A DNA stretch of 64,000 nucleotides from JBNGOQ01 sp050589645 (GCF_050589645.1 NZ_JBNGOQ010000003.1:248001-312000); one strand, 5' to 3'. Positions 42,718-53,370 are shown, counted from the stretch's first letter. Numbers and translations: made by a program. Notes: a model not told the origin generated them from the sequence alone.

Positions 42718-45700
42718 ATGCGAAAGAAGAAAACCGCCTTTTTGGCCCTTGCTATAGGGCTGTTTTTCAATGGATTTGCCCAAGAATCCAAAATCTATAC
42801 CCACGATCAGAAAGCCTACCAGGAAGCCCTGGCACTGTACAACAATGAACAGTATCAGGCGGCCCAAGCCATTTTTGACAAGGTAAGGGAACAGACCAAA
42901 GATCAGGAGACCGAAGCCAATAGCGCTTACTACGCTGCCAATGCGGCCATACGGTTAAATCAGTTGGGCGCAGATCGGCTCATGGAGGATTTTGTGGAGC
43001 GATACCCTACCTCTACCAAACGCAACTCGGCTTTTTTGGATGTGGGCGATTACTATTTTGAGACCGGGAAATATCCCTACGCCCTGAAATGGTACAAAAA
43101 AGTGGACCAAAGTGCCATGGCCGGCAAGGACCAGGAGCGCTTTTTCTTTAATAACGGCTATGCGCTATTTTCCTCAAAAAAGACCAAGGAAGCAGAGCGC
43201 TACCTAAACAAGGTGACCACTTCTTCCACTTACGGTTCCCAAGCCAAATACTATTTGGGTTATATCGCCTACCAAGAAGACGATTACGATACGGCCAACG
43301 AGCGCTTCGATCAAATTGCCGATCAGGAATTGTTGGACGAAAAATTGTCGTACTATCAGGCCGACATGAATTTTAAACTGGGCAATTTTGAGGAATCCGT
43401 TGCCCTGGCCAAAAAACAACTGCCCAAGTCCGACCGAAGGGAGGTTTCCGAACTCAATAAAATTATCGGGGAGAGTTATTTTAACCTTGGACAATATGCC
43501 AATGCCATTCCCTATTTGGAAAAATACAAGGGAAAACGAGGTAGGTGGAGCAATACCGATTACTATCTGTTAGGCTATAGCTACTATAAGCAGGGCGATT
43601 ATGCCAACGCTATTCAACAATTCAATAAAATTATCGGGGGCACCAACAGTGTTTCCCAAAATGCCTACTATCATTTGGCGGAGTGTTACCTGAAATTGGA
43701 TAAAAAACAGGAAGCGTTAAATGCTTTCCGCAATGCTTCACAAATGGATTTTGGCCCGGAAATACAAAAGGATGCCTTCCTCAATTATGCAAGATTGAGC
43801 TATGAGATTGGCAATCCGTATGAAGGGGTGCCGCAGGTATTGACCAGTTATTTAAAACAATACCCAAATGATGAACATAGCGAGGAAATGCAGGAACTCT
43901 TGGTAGATTCCTATATCACTTCCAAAAATTTTCAGGGTGCTATGACCCTTTTGGAGGAGAACAAAAACTACGCAAGTAAGGAAACCTACCAAAAAGTAGC
44001 TTTCTATAGGGGGGTAGAACTGTTCTTGGACAACAACTATGCCGCTGCCCAGGAAAGCTTTGGCAAGTCGCTCAAAGATGCGCCCGACTTGCTGTTCAAG
44101 GCCAGGGCGAGTTATTGGAAGGCCGAGACAGAATATATGTTGAACAGATTCGAGGAAGCATTGACCAGTTTTGTTCAATTTCAACAGAATCCAAGCGCAA
44201 AAAATACACAAGAGTTCCCTGACCTGGATTACAACCTGGCTTATACCTATTTTAAACTAAAGGATTATAACAGCGCGGTCGCCTATTTTAAAAAGGCCAC
44301 CTCCGGGTCGTTGGACACCGAAAAACGTAACGATGCCTATTTGCGTATGGGCGATAGCCATTTTGTGAGCCGTAAATATTGGCCGGCCATTGAGGCCTAT
44401 AACCAGGTTTTGGAAGGGAACGGGCCTGAAAAGGATTATGCCGCCCTGCAAAAAGCGCTTAGTTATGGTTTTGTGGGTAGGGGCAATTCCAAGATCGAGG
44501 AGCTTAACCGTTTTGTGGACCGGTTCCCGAGATCTACCTTAAAGGATGATGCGCTTTTTGAACTGGGCAACTCCTACGTAAAGGCAGACAATACGGCCCA
44601 GGGGCTACAGATCTACGATCAGTTGATCCGGGAATACAGAGGAAGTTCCTTCGTGCCCAGAGCTTTGCTGCGGCAAGGATTGGTGCACTATAATGCCAGC
44701 AGGAACGAAGAGGCCTTGGTAAAATTCAAAACCGTGGCCAGGGACTTTCCCAAAACCCAGGAAGCCAAGCAGGCCGTTGCTACTGCCAAACTTATTTATG
44801 TAGACCTGGGGCGGGTCAACGAGTACGCCACCTGGGTAAAACAGCTCGATTTTGTTGAGGTGACCGATACGGAATTGGACAATGCTAGTTTTGAATCGGC
44901 CCAAAAGCAATACCGGGACGGCAATACGGGAGCCGCCAGAAAGGCATACGAAAGCTATGTCAAAGAGTTCCCTAACGGACTTCACGCCCTTACCGCTAAT
45001 TTCAACCTGGCGCAAATCTATTTTGGAGAGGGACAGCAGGACAAGGCACTGCCCGCCTATCAATTTGTCGTAGATCGGGGAAGCAGTGAGTATGCCGAGC
45101 AGTCCCTGACACGGATCTGCGAGATCCATATCACCAAAAAAGACTACAATGCCGCCATTCCCTTTTTGGAGCGACTGGAACAAACAGCCGAAATACAGCA
45201 GAACATCACCTTTGCACAGTCTAACCTCATGAAGGGCTACTACGAACAAAAGGATTACGAGCGTACCATAGCCTATGCCCAGAAAGTATTGAATACCGCT
45301 AAGATAGACAACCGTATAAAAAGTGATGCCCATGTGATGATCGCACGCTCGGCCATCCGTACGGATAAGGAGGAGATTGCGGAACAGGCCTATGCAGAGG
45401 TGCTGGGAATCGCCAATGGGGGGCTGGCCGCAGAAGCCCTGTACTACGATGCCTTTTTCAAGAACAAGAAACAGGACTATGAAGCCTCTAACAGCTCCGT
45501 ACAAAAATTGGCAAAGGACTATTCGGCCTATAAAGAGTGGGGAGGGAAAGGCCTTATTGTCATGGCCAAGAACTTTTACGCCCTGGACGATGCCTTTCAG
45601 GCCACCTACATTTTGGAAAGCGTAATTACCAACTTTGGCCAATACCCCGAAATCAAGGCCGAGGCCGAAAGAGAGCTTTCCATCGTCAAAAGTAAGGAAG

Positions 45701-45738
45701 CACAACGCAATTCATCAATCGATACCGAAGGGAACTAA
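42718..45738 (+). CDS. Large TPR-repeat secreted/periplasmic protein
   Basis: 1006 aa, signal peptide about 1-21 (FFNGFAQ). The entire mature protein is TPR and TolA-binding-like repeats, e.g. AKYYLGYIAYQEDDYDTANERFDQI near 180, YYLLGYSYYKQGDYANAIQQFNKII near 285, and ALFELGNSYVKADNTAQGLQIYDQLI near 615. Such proteins scaffold envelope complexes. The gene is divergent from ftsE and followed after 4 nt by a TonB-receptor-like barrel gene, an arrangement I believe is conserved in flavobacteria, suggesting a shared role in envelope biogenesis. Confidence 0.85.
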   Translation: MRKKKTAFLALAIGLFFNGFAQESKIYTHDQKAYQEALALYNNEQYQAAQAIFDKVREQTKDQETEANSAYYAANAAIRLNQLGADRLMEDFVERYPTSTKRNSAFLDVGDYYFETGKYPYALKWYKKVDQSAMAGKDQERFFFNNGYALFSSKKTKEAERYLNKVTTSSTYGSQAKYYLGYIAYQEDDYDTANERFDQIADQELLDEKLSYYQADMNFKLGNFEESVALAKKQLPKSDRREVSELNKIIGESYFNLGQYANAIPYLEKYKGKRGRWSNTDYYLLGYSYYKQGDYANAIQQFNKIIGGTNSVSQNAYYHLAECYLKLDKKQEALNAFRNASQMDFGPEIQKDAFLNYARLSYEIGNPYEGVPQVLTSYLKQYPNDEHSEEMQELLVDSYITSKNFQGAMTLLEENKNYASKETYQKVAFYRGVELFLDNNYAAAQESFGKSLKDAPDLLFKARASYWKAETEYMLNRFEEALTSFVQFQQNPSAKNTQEFPDLDYNLAYTYFKLKDYNSAVAYFKKATSGSLDTEKRNDAYLRMGDSHFVSRKYWPAIEAYNQVLEGNGPEKDYAALQKALSYGFVGRGNSKIEELNRFVDRFPRSTLKDDALFELGNSYVKADNTAQGLQIYDQLIREYRGSSFVPRALLRQGLVHYNASRNEEALVKFKTVARDFPKTQEAKQAVATAKLIYVDLGRVNEYATWVKQLDFVEVTDTELDNASFESAQKQYRDGNTGAARKAYESYVKEFPNGLHALTANFNLAQIYFGEGQQDKALPAYQFVVDRGSSEYAEQSLTRICEIHITKKDYNAAIPFLERLEQTAEIQQNITFAQSNLMKGYYEQKDYERTIAYAQKVLNTAKIDNRIKSDAHVMIARSAIRTDKEEIAEQAYAEVLGIANGGLAAEALYYDAFFKNKKQDYEASNSSVQKLAKDYSAYKEWGGKGLIVMAKNFYALDDAFQATYILESVITNFGQYPEIKAEAERELSIVKSKEAQRNSSIDTEGN

Positions 45739-45742
45739 CATT

Positions 45743-47512
45743 ATGGGAAGAACGAACACCGGACAAAATGGATCGTATAAGATCGTATGGGTTTTGTTGC
45801 TGTTATGGCAGCTGGGGATGGCCCAGGACACCAAGGATATCGGAACCGAGACTGTGACCGTAGTAAGGCCCTATTCCCCGACAATTTCGGACGCGTCCAA
45901 GTTAAGGTCCCAGCCCATTCTGAACGATTCCATCGTACTACAAAAAAAACAGATCAATTACAGCATCTTTTCGGTGCCCGTGGCCTCTACGTTTACACCC
46001 GCAAAAGGCAAGGCTTCCAGGGTAAAAAAGACACCGCCACCAAAACTTTTCAATTCGTATGCCTCCGTGGGCCTGGGCAATTTTAACAATGCCCTGGTCG
46101 ATTTTTATACCAGCAGGGACCTGAACAGGGGCGAAGACCTTTTGGATGTGGGCTTTACCCATCATTCCTCCCGCGGCGATATTGAGGATGCGGTTTTGGA
46201 TACGGACTTTTACAACTCCAAGTTGGATGTCTCCTATGCCAAACGGGATCGTGATTTTAATTGGGGTGCCGATATTGGGCTGGGACATCAGCTTTATAAT
46301 TGGTACGGTATCCCGGAAGGGGCTTTTGATCAGGCCACCATCGATGGGATAGACGAACGTCAAAATTATTTCAATGCCCAGGCGGGCGCACATATCAACT
46401 TGGAGGAATCGCCCTTTAAAAAAGGAAAACTCTTGCTCAGGCGATTTTGGGACGCCACCGAATCGGGCGAAAACAGGGTAATCCTGGAACCTACCTTTGA
46501 GCTGCCCATTACCGAGGAAAAGCTTACCATTGGGGTAAAACTGGACTATGTAAGCGGGAATTTCAAAAATGCCCCGCTAAGCAGCACGACCAATCTACAG
46601 GAAATTGATTACAGCCAGTTGCAGCTGGGGATTACCCCTAGCTTGTTAGTCTTAAGGGATGACCTTACCCTTAATCTGGGCGCCCGTTTTGTTTACGGCG
46701 TGGATACGGAGAACAGTGACAGTAATTTCTATATTTTTCCGGCCGTAACCGCCTCCTATCGCCTTGTGGATGAGACCGTAATCGCTTATGGCGGCATTGA
46801 AGGAGAACTACAACAAAACTCCTACTACGGATTTGTACAGGACAATCCCTATGTTTCCCCCACACTTGCCATTCAGCCCACGGATCGGCAGTACGATGCT
46901 TATTTGGGGCTAAAGGGAAAATTATTGCCCAATCTAAGCTATAATATCAAGGGGTCATACAGCGCAGAAAACCGCAAACCGTTGTTTTTCCTCAATCCCC
47001 AGAACCTTTTCCGCACCGATGATAAAGGCTATTTCTACGGCAACTCCTTTCAGGTGTTTTACGACGACATCCGTACCCTGGGCTTTTTTGGGGAACTTAA
47101 TGTAGATGTGAACAGGAATTTTACCCTGGGCATCAGTGCCGAGGTTTATGACTACGATACAGAAACCGATAATCCTGCCTGGAACCTACCGGAAGTAAAA
47201 GGGTCGCTGTTCATGGATTACCAGATAGACGAATCATGGTTTTTGGGCGCCAACCTCTTTTATGTGGGCGAACGGCAGGACCTGATTCAAGAGATTACCC
47301 AGAACATAGATCCCGCCCCTTTTACGGCGAACCCGGTTACACTGGACAGCTATTTTGATGCCAATGCCCATGTGGGCTATCGTTTTAACGAACAGCTTTC
47401 AGTTTTTGTAAAGGCATCCAATATTGCCAACAACGACTATCAACGTTGGGCGAACTTAAGGGTACAGGGCTTTCAGGCTTTGGCGGGGATAACGTATAAG
47501 TTCGATTTTTAG
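45743..47512 (+). CDS. TonB-receptor-like outer-membrane beta-barrel protein
   Basis: 589 aa from ATG 45743. Signal peptide ends near LGMAQD. A short Thr/Val-rich N-terminal segment (DIGTETVTVVRPYSPTISDAS) resembles a TonB-box or reduced plug. From about 85 on there are alternating amphipathic strands with aromatic girdles, and the last strand ends in YKFDF, the C-terminal aromatic signal of outer-membrane barrels. It is smaller than typical TonB-dependent receptors and lacks a clear plug, so it may be a porin-like derivative. Co-transcribed with the TPR gene. Confidence 0.78.
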   Translation: MGRTNTGQNGSYKIVWVLLLLWQLGMAQDTKDIGTETVTVVRPYSPTISDASKLRSQPILNDSIVLQKKQINYSIFSVPVASTFTPAKGKASRVKKTPPPKLFNSYASVGLGNFNNALVDFYTSRDLNRGEDLLDVGFTHHSSRGDIEDAVLDTDFYNSKLDVSYAKRDRDFNWGADIGLGHQLYNWYGIPEGAFDQATIDGIDERQNYFNAQAGAHINLEESPFKKGKLLLRRFWDATESGENRVILEPTFELPITEEKLTIGVKLDYVSGNFKNAPLSSTTNLQEIDYSQLQLGITPSLLVLRDDLTLNLGARFVYGVDTENSDSNFYIFPAVTASYRLVDETVIAYGGIEGELQQNSYYGFVQDNPYVSPTLAIQPTDRQYDAYLGLKGKLLPNLSYNIKGSYSAENRKPLFFLNPQNLFRTDDKGYFYGNSFQVFYDDIRTLGFFGELNVDVNRNFTLGISAEVYDYDTETDNPAWNLPEVKGSLFMDYQIDESWFLGANLFYVGERQDLIQEITQNIDPAPFTANPVTLDSYFDANAHVGYRFNEQLSVFVKASNIANNDYQRWANLRVQGFQALAGITYKFDF

Positions 47513-47655
47513 CCTTGGGCATGGGTCATTGGGTCCAGAAGACCGGTTTTAAGGCCAAAAAGACACCGCAAGGGACAAAATTGACCTGTTCTCGATAAAC
47601 CGATCCGTTGGTCGAAAGGCCCGGGCCAGTTCTGGAAAGCTTGCGTATATTTCCC

Positions 47656-47663
47656 TATTTTTG
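47656..47663 (+). promoter_or_regulatory. -7 box TATTTTTG before the OmpA-like gene
   Basis: Exact TAnnTTTG octamer 22 nt upstream of the ATG at 47686. Confidence 0.5.
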
Positions 47664-47685
47664 TAGGAGCAAACGGTCCTGTTTT

Positions 47686-48822
47686 ATGTTGTTAGCAAAC
47701 GCAAAATATAGTATAGGTATCTGGTTTTTGTCTTTGGGTACGGCCCTCATGGCCCAAAATTTGGTTATTGACCCCAGTTTTGAGGCTTTTGGGAAGTGTC
47801 CCCGGTACTTGAGCAACTTCAATCACGATTTGGAATCCTGGTCTACCCCTACGCGGGGCACTACGGATTATTTCAACAGCTGCAGCGAGCGTATGGGCGT
47901 GCCCAATAACTTTAACGGTTTCCAGCGTTCAAAATCGGGCAATGGCTACGCAGGTTTTTATGTTTATGCCCCGGAAGACTATAGGGAGTACATACAGGCA
48001 GAATTCTCCGAAACCCTGGTAAAGGGGAAAAAATATATTGCGTCCTTCTATCTCAGCTTGGCCGAGGGGTCCGATTTTGCCCTTGGCGATTTTGGAGTGC
48101 TGTTTTCGGAAAATAAGCTAGACATTCCGACCGATAAAAATCTTTCACGGACCAAGTTGGCCAGAATTCGCGATCAAGCAGTGTATTTGGTCGAAATTGA
48201 TTATCCTGATTTTTACTCCGAGTCCAAAAAGTGGATCAAGGCCTCCGTGGAAATCGTAGCGCGTGGCAACGAAAGTTTTATGACCATTGGTAACTTTAAG
48301 AGCAATGCCCGATCCAGACGGATAAAGCCAAAAAACATAGGGCCCCGGCCCAAACGCCGGCAAAAAGGGGAGGTCTCCTATTACTATGTGGACCTCTTAG
48401 GGCTGTCCGCCGTTGGGGCTCAGCAGCAACCGGAACCAGAACCGGAAACCTACGTGCTCAACAAGACCCATGTATTTCAAAACGTGTTGTTCGAGTTCGA
48501 TAACTATCGACTATTGGACAGCGCCATGGCCGATCTGCGCAGCGTTTATGAGTACCTGCAACACAATACCGCACTTACCATCACCATAAAAGGCCATACA
48601 GATAGTACGGGTCCGGCGCCCTATAACAGAGGGTTATCGGATAAAAGGGCCAGGGCGGTAGCGGATTATTTATTGCAATTGGGCCTCCCCCAGGAACGCA
48701 TCCTGTGGAAAGGGTATGGCGGCGAAAAGCCTGTGGCCACCAATGCCACCGAAGAAGGAAGGCAACAGAACAGGCGGGTAGAGTTCGTCATCAGCGAAGG
48801 GCCTGCCAAATCGTATTTCTAA
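47686..48822 (+). CDS. OmpA-family peptidoglycan-binding outer-membrane protein
   Basis: 378 aa from ATG 47686, with a signal peptide about 1-23. Residues about 25-240 form a beta-rich domain starting VIDPSFEAFGKCP, as in galactose-binding-like N-termini. After a Pro/Glu linker (QQPEPEPE) comes the OmpA C-terminal domain: FEFDNYRLLDSA, ITIKGHTDSTG, YNRGLSDKRARAVADYL and EEGRQQNRRVEF with the Asp and Arg that bind diaminopimelate. It anchors the outer membrane to peptidoglycan. Confidence 0.9.
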   Translation: MLLANAKYSIGIWFLSLGTALMAQNLVIDPSFEAFGKCPRYLSNFNHDLESWSTPTRGTTDYFNSCSERMGVPNNFNGFQRSKSGNGYAGFYVYAPEDYREYIQAEFSETLVKGKKYIASFYLSLAEGSDFALGDFGVLFSENKLDIPTDKNLSRTKLARIRDQAVYLVEIDYPDFYSESKKWIKASVEIVARGNESFMTIGNFKSNARSRRIKPKNIGPRPKRRQKGEVSYYYVDLLGLSAVGAQQQPEPEPETYVLNKTHVFQNVLFEFDNYRLLDSAMADLRSVYEYLQHNTALTITIKGHTDSTGPAPYNRGLSDKRARAVADYLLQLGLPQERILWKGYGGEKPVATNATEEGRQQNRRVEFVISEGPAKSYF

Positions 48823-48904
48823 TACTTTTGGAAGCAATTGGCAAAGGAAATTAGTATTTTGCCCTGGAACAGGACACTGGTGTCCCATATCCAAGCAGAT
48901 ACCT

Positions 48905-50527
48905 ATGAAAAAAGTAGCACTTCTACTCATTATTGGCGCAATATACAGTTGCGGAACCCCTAAGGAAAAAGCAGATTTAATCGTGCAGAATGCCACGGTG
49001 TATACGGTGGATGAAGGATTTTCAAAGGCTGAGGCCTTCGCCGTACGTGAGGGCAAATTTATTGCCGTGGGAAGTACCGAGGAAATAGGAGCAAGGTATA
49101 CCACCGATCGCACGATCGATGCCGACGGCCGTACCATTATCCCAGGTTTAATAGATGCCCATTGTCATTTTTACGGCCTGGGCCTCAACCAGCAGGTGGT
49201 AGACCTCGTGGGGACCACGAGCTATGAAGCGGTTCTGGAACGGGTCAAAAATTTTCAGGAGGAGCGGAAAAGCAACTTTGTCCTGGGCAGGGGATGGGAC
49301 CAGAACGATTGGGAGGTAAAGGAGTTCCCCACTAAAAAAGAACTGGATGCGCTTTTCCCCGATACCCCGGTGGCCTTAAGGCGTGTGGACGGCCATGCCT
49401 ACCTAGCTAACCAAAAGGCGTTGGATATGGCCGGAATAGATGCCAGCACCGAGGTAACCGGCGGGGAAATCGTAAAGCAAGGGGGTGCGCTTACGGGCGT
49501 ATTGATAGACAACCCCATGCGAATGATCGATGCGGTAATACCTGCACCAAACCTGGATTCAAAAATAGGGGCCTTAAAGGATGCCCAGCGCATCTGCCTG
49601 CAGCACGGCCTTACCACGGTAAATGATGCCGGATTGGACCGAAGCACCATAGAATTGATCGATAGCCTGCAACAGGCGGGAGAGCTTTCGATAAGGGTAT
49701 ACGCCATGATTAGCAATAGTCCCGCTAATTTGGACCACTTTCTGGAAAAGGGCATTGTAAAGACCGATAGATTAAATGTACGTTCGGTAAAGGTATATGG
49801 CGATGGGGCCCTGGGTTCCCGGGGAGCAGCCCTAAAAGCGCCCTATTCGGACAAGGCCGGCCACTACGGGGCCATGGTGACCCCCGTGGATGCCATTGAA
49901 GGTCTTGCCCAGCGCATCGCCGCTTCCGAGTACCAGATGAACACCCATGCCATTGGGGATTCTGCCAATAATGTAGTGCTCCGAGCTTATCACAAGGCCC
50001 TGGAGGGCACCACCGATAGGCGATGGAAAGTGGAGCATGCCCAAGTAGTGGCCCCGGAGGATTTCAACAAGTTTAGGGAAGATATTATCCCCTCCGTGCA
50101 GCCCACCCACGCCACCAGTGATATGTATTGGGCCGAAGATCGTGTGGGTGCGGAACGGATAAGGGGTGCCTATGCCTTTAAGAAATTGCTGGACATTTCA
50201 GGAAAAATAGCCTTGGGAACCGATTTCCCCGTAGAACAGGTAAGCCCTTTTCTGACCTTTTATGCCGCGGTGGCGCGCAAGGACCTGGAGGACTATCCAG
50301 AGGGTGGGTTTCAAATGGAGGATGCCCTATCGCGGGAAGAGGCCTTGCGTGGAATGACCATATGGGCGGCCTATTCCAATTTTGAGGAAAATGAAAAAGG
50401 CAGCATTGAAATGGGGAAATGGGCCGATTTTGTGATCTTGGACGAGGATATCATGACCGTAGCGGAAAGGGAGATTCCCCAACTTAAGGCCGATCAGACC
50501 TTTATTGCGGGCAAGCAGGTAGAATAA
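48905..50527 (+). CDS. Amidohydrolase-family lipoprotein (YtcJ-like, amidohydrolase 3)
   Basis: 540 aa with lipoprotein Cys16 (IYSCG). Metal-binding His86-Cys-His88 (DAHCHFYG) after the first strand, VDGHAYLANQ near 161, KVYGDGALGSRGA near 300, HAIGDSA near 348, KVEHAQ near 374 and GTDFPVE near 438. These are the features of amidohydrolase 3 (N-acyl-amino acid or aryl-amide hydrolases). It should sit in the periplasm, anchored to the membrane. The substrate is unknown. Confidence 0.92.
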   Translation: MKKVALLLIIGAIYSCGTPKEKADLIVQNATVYTVDEGFSKAEAFAVREGKFIAVGSTEEIGARYTTDRTIDADGRTIIPGLIDAHCHFYGLGLNQQVVDLVGTTSYEAVLERVKNFQEERKSNFVLGRGWDQNDWEVKEFPTKKELDALFPDTPVALRRVDGHAYLANQKALDMAGIDASTEVTGGEIVKQGGALTGVLIDNPMRMIDAVIPAPNLDSKIGALKDAQRICLQHGLTTVNDAGLDRSTIELIDSLQQAGELSIRVYAMISNSPANLDHFLEKGIVKTDRLNVRSVKVYGDGALGSRGAALKAPYSDKAGHYGAMVTPVDAIEGLAQRIAASEYQMNTHAIGDSANNVVLRAYHKALEGTTDRRWKVEHAQVVAPEDFNKFREDIIPSVQPTHATSDMYWAEDRVGAERIRGAYAFKKLLDISGKIALGTDFPVEQVSPFLTFYAAVARKDLEDYPEGGFQMEDALSREEALRGMTIWAAYSNFEENEKGSIEMGKWADFVILDEDIMTVAEREIPQLKADQTFIAGKQVE

Positions 50528-50533
50528 GGAAAT

Positions 50534-50568
50534 AAAAAAGCCGAGAGCTGTGGCCCTCGGCTTTTTTT
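50534..50568. terminator. Bidirectional terminator
   Basis: Stem GCCGAG/CTCGGC with A6 before and T7 after, between the convergent amidohydrolase and DUF2911 genes. Confidence 0.8.
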
Positions 50569-50585
50569 ATAGGATAAAACTAGTC

Positions 50586-51125
50586 TTACTGGCTTATGGG
50601 GAGGGCCACCCTGGTGGTATCCCAACCCAGAACCATGTGTACACCGCCATCAACCTCCTTATAGGCAATGGAAAAGGCTTCCAGGGAGCTGGAATCCTTA
50701 CTTGCACTGGCCTTCGCACGGACCACATCTGCCGATTCATCATAGGAATACGCGCCCCATTGATTTAATTTGCTGTTAAAGATGACCGTCCATTCCGATT
50801 CCCCTGGAATGGTGAACATGGAATAGGTGCCCGCCTTGATAGCTTGGCCGCCTACTTTGGCATCTTTGTAGAACACCACTTCTACGGCCTCGTTGGCCCC
50901 GGTACGCCATACCTTTCCGTTGGGCGCAAGATTGGCCAAAGACCTCCCTTTTAATTGGGGACGGCTATAGGTTACCCGAACCAGTTTGTTGGGTACCCTT
51001 CCGCTGGCCGGATAGACCGCAATATCCAACGGACTTTTGTCCAATCCGCTAAACTCTTGTGCACTGGTCTCAAAAGAGAATACCAAGGCGAAAACAAATG
51101 TGGCTAGTGTTACTAATTTTTTCAT
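50586..51125 (-). CDS. DUF2911 secreted protein
   Basis: 179 aa with a signal peptide (about 1-22, ending TSAQE). The DUF2911 pattern is complete: SPLDIAVYP, VRVTYSRPQLKGR, GKVWRTGANEAVEVVFYKDAKVGGQAIKAGTYSMFTIPGESEWTVIFN and QWGAYSYDES. It is a small beta-sandwich periplasmic protein of unknown function, very common in Bacteroidota. Confidence 0.92.
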   Translation of the reverse strand: MKKLVTLATFVFALVFSFETSAQEFSGLDKSPLDIAVYPASGRVPNKLVRVTYSRPQLKGRSLANLAPNGKVWRTGANEAVEVVFYKDAKVGGQAIKAGTYSMFTIPGESEWTVIFNSKLNQWGAYSYDESADVVRAKASASKDSSSLEAFSIAYKEVDGGVHMVLGWDTTRVALPISQ

Positions 51126-51148
51126 ATTTTGATTGTTTTTGATTTTTT

Positions 51149-51156
51149 CAAAACTA
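51149..51156 (-). promoter_or_regulatory. -7 box TAGTTTTG before the DUF2911 gene
   Basis: TAnnTTTG match on the minus strand, 23 nt upstream of the ATG. Confidence 0.45.
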
Positions 51157-51366
51157 AGTAGTATTCCATGGAAATACTGATAAAGAGTCGTTAAAATTTG
51201 GCCCGCTTACAGAATGCATGCCACGGCATGTTCTGGCTTGGATATAATTCTTAATTTATCTACATTATCACTATATTGTTTCAAATTGTAACTAATTACT
51301 GATGTTTACTTTTTTAATTGAAAGTTGTACCGCATCTTTGACTTATAATTACATTAAATAATACTT

Positions 51367-53037
51367 ATGTGTGGAATTGTATGTGCGTTCGATGTTAAGG
51401 AAAGCACAAGTGTGTTGAGGCCCCAGCTGCTTGAAATGTCCAAAAAAATAAGGCACAGGGGACCGGATTGGAGTGGAATTTATTCAGATGAGAAAGCGAT
51501 ACTGGCCCATGAACGGTTGGCCATAGTAGACCCCGTCTCGGGGAAACAGCCCTTGCTGAGCAGGGACGGCAAACTGGTATTGGCGGCCAATGGCGAAATA
51601 TATAACCACAGGGAACTTAGGGAACAGTTCCTGGGCTCCTATGATTTTATGACCGAATCGGATTGTGAGGTCATCCTGGCCCTATACCAGGAAAAGGGAA
51701 CGTCTTTTTTGGACGAGATGAACGGTATTTTTGGCTTTGCCATCTATGATACGGAAAAGAACGAATATTTTGTGGCCCGTGACCATATGGGCATTATTCC
51801 CCTTTATATGGGATGGGACCATAACGGAACCTTCTATGTGGCCTCGGAATTAAAGGCCTTGGAGGGCGTATGCACCAAAATAGAACTCTTTCCGCCCGGC
51901 CATTACCTGCATAGCAGGGACGGTGAGCTAAAACGCTGGTACCAAAGGGATTGGATGGAGTACGAGGCGGTAAAGGAAAACCAGAGCAGCATTGCCGAGC
52001 TGCACGATGCCCTGGATGCCGCGGTACACAGACAATTGATGTCCGACGTGCCCTACGGGGTGCTGCTATCGGGGGGATTGGATTCCTCGGTGACATCGGC
52101 CCTGGCCAAGAAATATTCCCAAAAACGTATAGAATCTGGCGACACCAAGGAAGCATGGTGGCCACAGTTGCACTCATTTTCGGTTGGCCTCGAGGGCTCG
52201 CCGGACCTGGCGGCCGCACAAAAGGTGGCCGATCATATCGGCACAGTGCACCACGAGATAAAATTTACCATCCAGGAAGGCCTGGATGCCATTAAGGACG
52301 TCATCTTTAACCTGGAGACCTATGACATCACCACGGTAAGGGCTTCCACGCCCATGTACCTCATGGCGAGGGTCATCAAATCCATGGGCATAAAGATGGT
52401 ATTGTCCGGGGAAGGGGCAGATGAGCTCTTTGGCGGTTATCTGTACTTCCACAAAGCACCCAGTCCCAAGGATTTTCACGAAGAGACCGTACGCAAATTG
52501 GACAAATTGCATATGTACGATTGCCTAAGGGCCAATAAATCCCTTGCCGCTTGGGGCATTGAAGGACGCGTGCCCTTTTTGGACAAGGAATTTATGGACG
52601 TGGCCATGCGTATCAACCCCAAGGATAAAATGATCAACGGGGAACGTATGGAAAAATGGGTGGTCCGCAAGGCTTTTGAATCCTATTTGCCAGAAAGTGT
52701 GGCATGGCGCCAAAAAGAACAGTTCTCCGATGGCGTAGGCTACAGTTGGATAGACACCCTAAAGGAAGTGGTAGATCGCGAGGTGACCGATGAACAATTG
52801 ACCAATGCCAAATTCAGGTTTCCCGTACAAACGCCTACCAGCAAGGAGGAATTTTACTATCGTTCCATCTTTGAAGGGCATTTTCCGAGCGATGCGGCAG
52901 CCTTGTCCGTGCCCCAGGAACCCTCTGTGGCCTGTAGCACAAAAATTGCACTGGAATGGGACGAGGCATTTAAGAACATGAACGACCCATCGGGTAGGGC
53001 CGTGGCCAAGGTACATGAAGATGCCTATGATAAATAA
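51367..53037 (+). CDS. asnB: Asparagine synthetase B, glutamine-hydrolysing
   Basis: 556 aa, the length of the E. coli AsnB type. Glutaminase nucleophile Cys2 follows the initiator Met (MCGIV), with RHRGPDWSG, AANGEIYNH and SESD-type (TESDCEV) residues of the Ntn domain. The PPi loop is SGGLDSS at 235-241, and GEGADELFGGYLYFHKAP and EGRVPFLDKEF belong to the synthetase domain. It converts aspartate to asparagine with ATP and glutamine. Own terminator downstream. Confidence 0.97.
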   Translation: MCGIVCAFDVKESTSVLRPQLLEMSKKIRHRGPDWSGIYSDEKAILAHERLAIVDPVSGKQPLLSRDGKLVLAANGEIYNHRELREQFLGSYDFMTESDCEVILALYQEKGTSFLDEMNGIFGFAIYDTEKNEYFVARDHMGIIPLYMGWDHNGTFYVASELKALEGVCTKIELFPPGHYLHSRDGELKRWYQRDWMEYEAVKENQSSIAELHDALDAAVHRQLMSDVPYGVLLSGGLDSSVTSALAKKYSQKRIESGDTKEAWWPQLHSFSVGLEGSPDLAAAQKVADHIGTVHHEIKFTIQEGLDAIKDVIFNLETYDITTVRASTPMYLMARVIKSMGIKMVLSGEGADELFGGYLYFHKAPSPKDFHEETVRKLDKLHMYDCLRANKSLAAWGIEGRVPFLDKEFMDVAMRINPKDKMINGERMEKWVVRKAFESYLPESVAWRQKEQFSDGVGYSWIDTLKEVVDREVTDEQLTNAKFRFPVQTPTSKEEFYYRSIFEGHFPSDAAALSVPQEPSVACSTKIALEWDEAFKNMNDPSGRAVAKVHEDAYDK

Positions 53038-53101
53038 AGAGATTTTCAACTATGAATGAGTAATGCTGTTTTATTCAGATTTTTAATTATAATTAGTCCT
53101 T

Positions 53102-53135
53102 AAGAAGCGCTGTAACAAGCGCTTCTTTTGTTTAG
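53102..53135 (+). terminator. asnB terminator
   Basis: Perfect stem AAGAAGCGC/GCGCTTCTT with an 8-nt loop, followed by TTGTTT, 64 nt after the asnB stop. Confidence 0.75.
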
Positions 53136-53370
53136 GGCCTTGTGTAGCGTAAGCATTTCCAATGCAATACAGGCCTTTTTGGAAGGGCGAGGGGCGTGTT
53201 CCCCCCAAAGGGGTATCTTCCACTCAAAAATGGTGCCTCGCCACCGGAAATGCACGCCTATGGACCGTAAGCTAAAATGGGGCGGATATGGAGCTGTTTT
53301 TTGACCAAAACCCGGACTGGGACATAAAAAAACCCCATGGTTCCATGCTGCTTTTTTTCCGCTGTGTAAG

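Noticed and set aside
44605..45705. 366-codon minus-strand open frame
   Set aside because: Antisense to the TPR gene; no motif, Leu/Gly/Phe-rich as typical for antisense frames of such genes.
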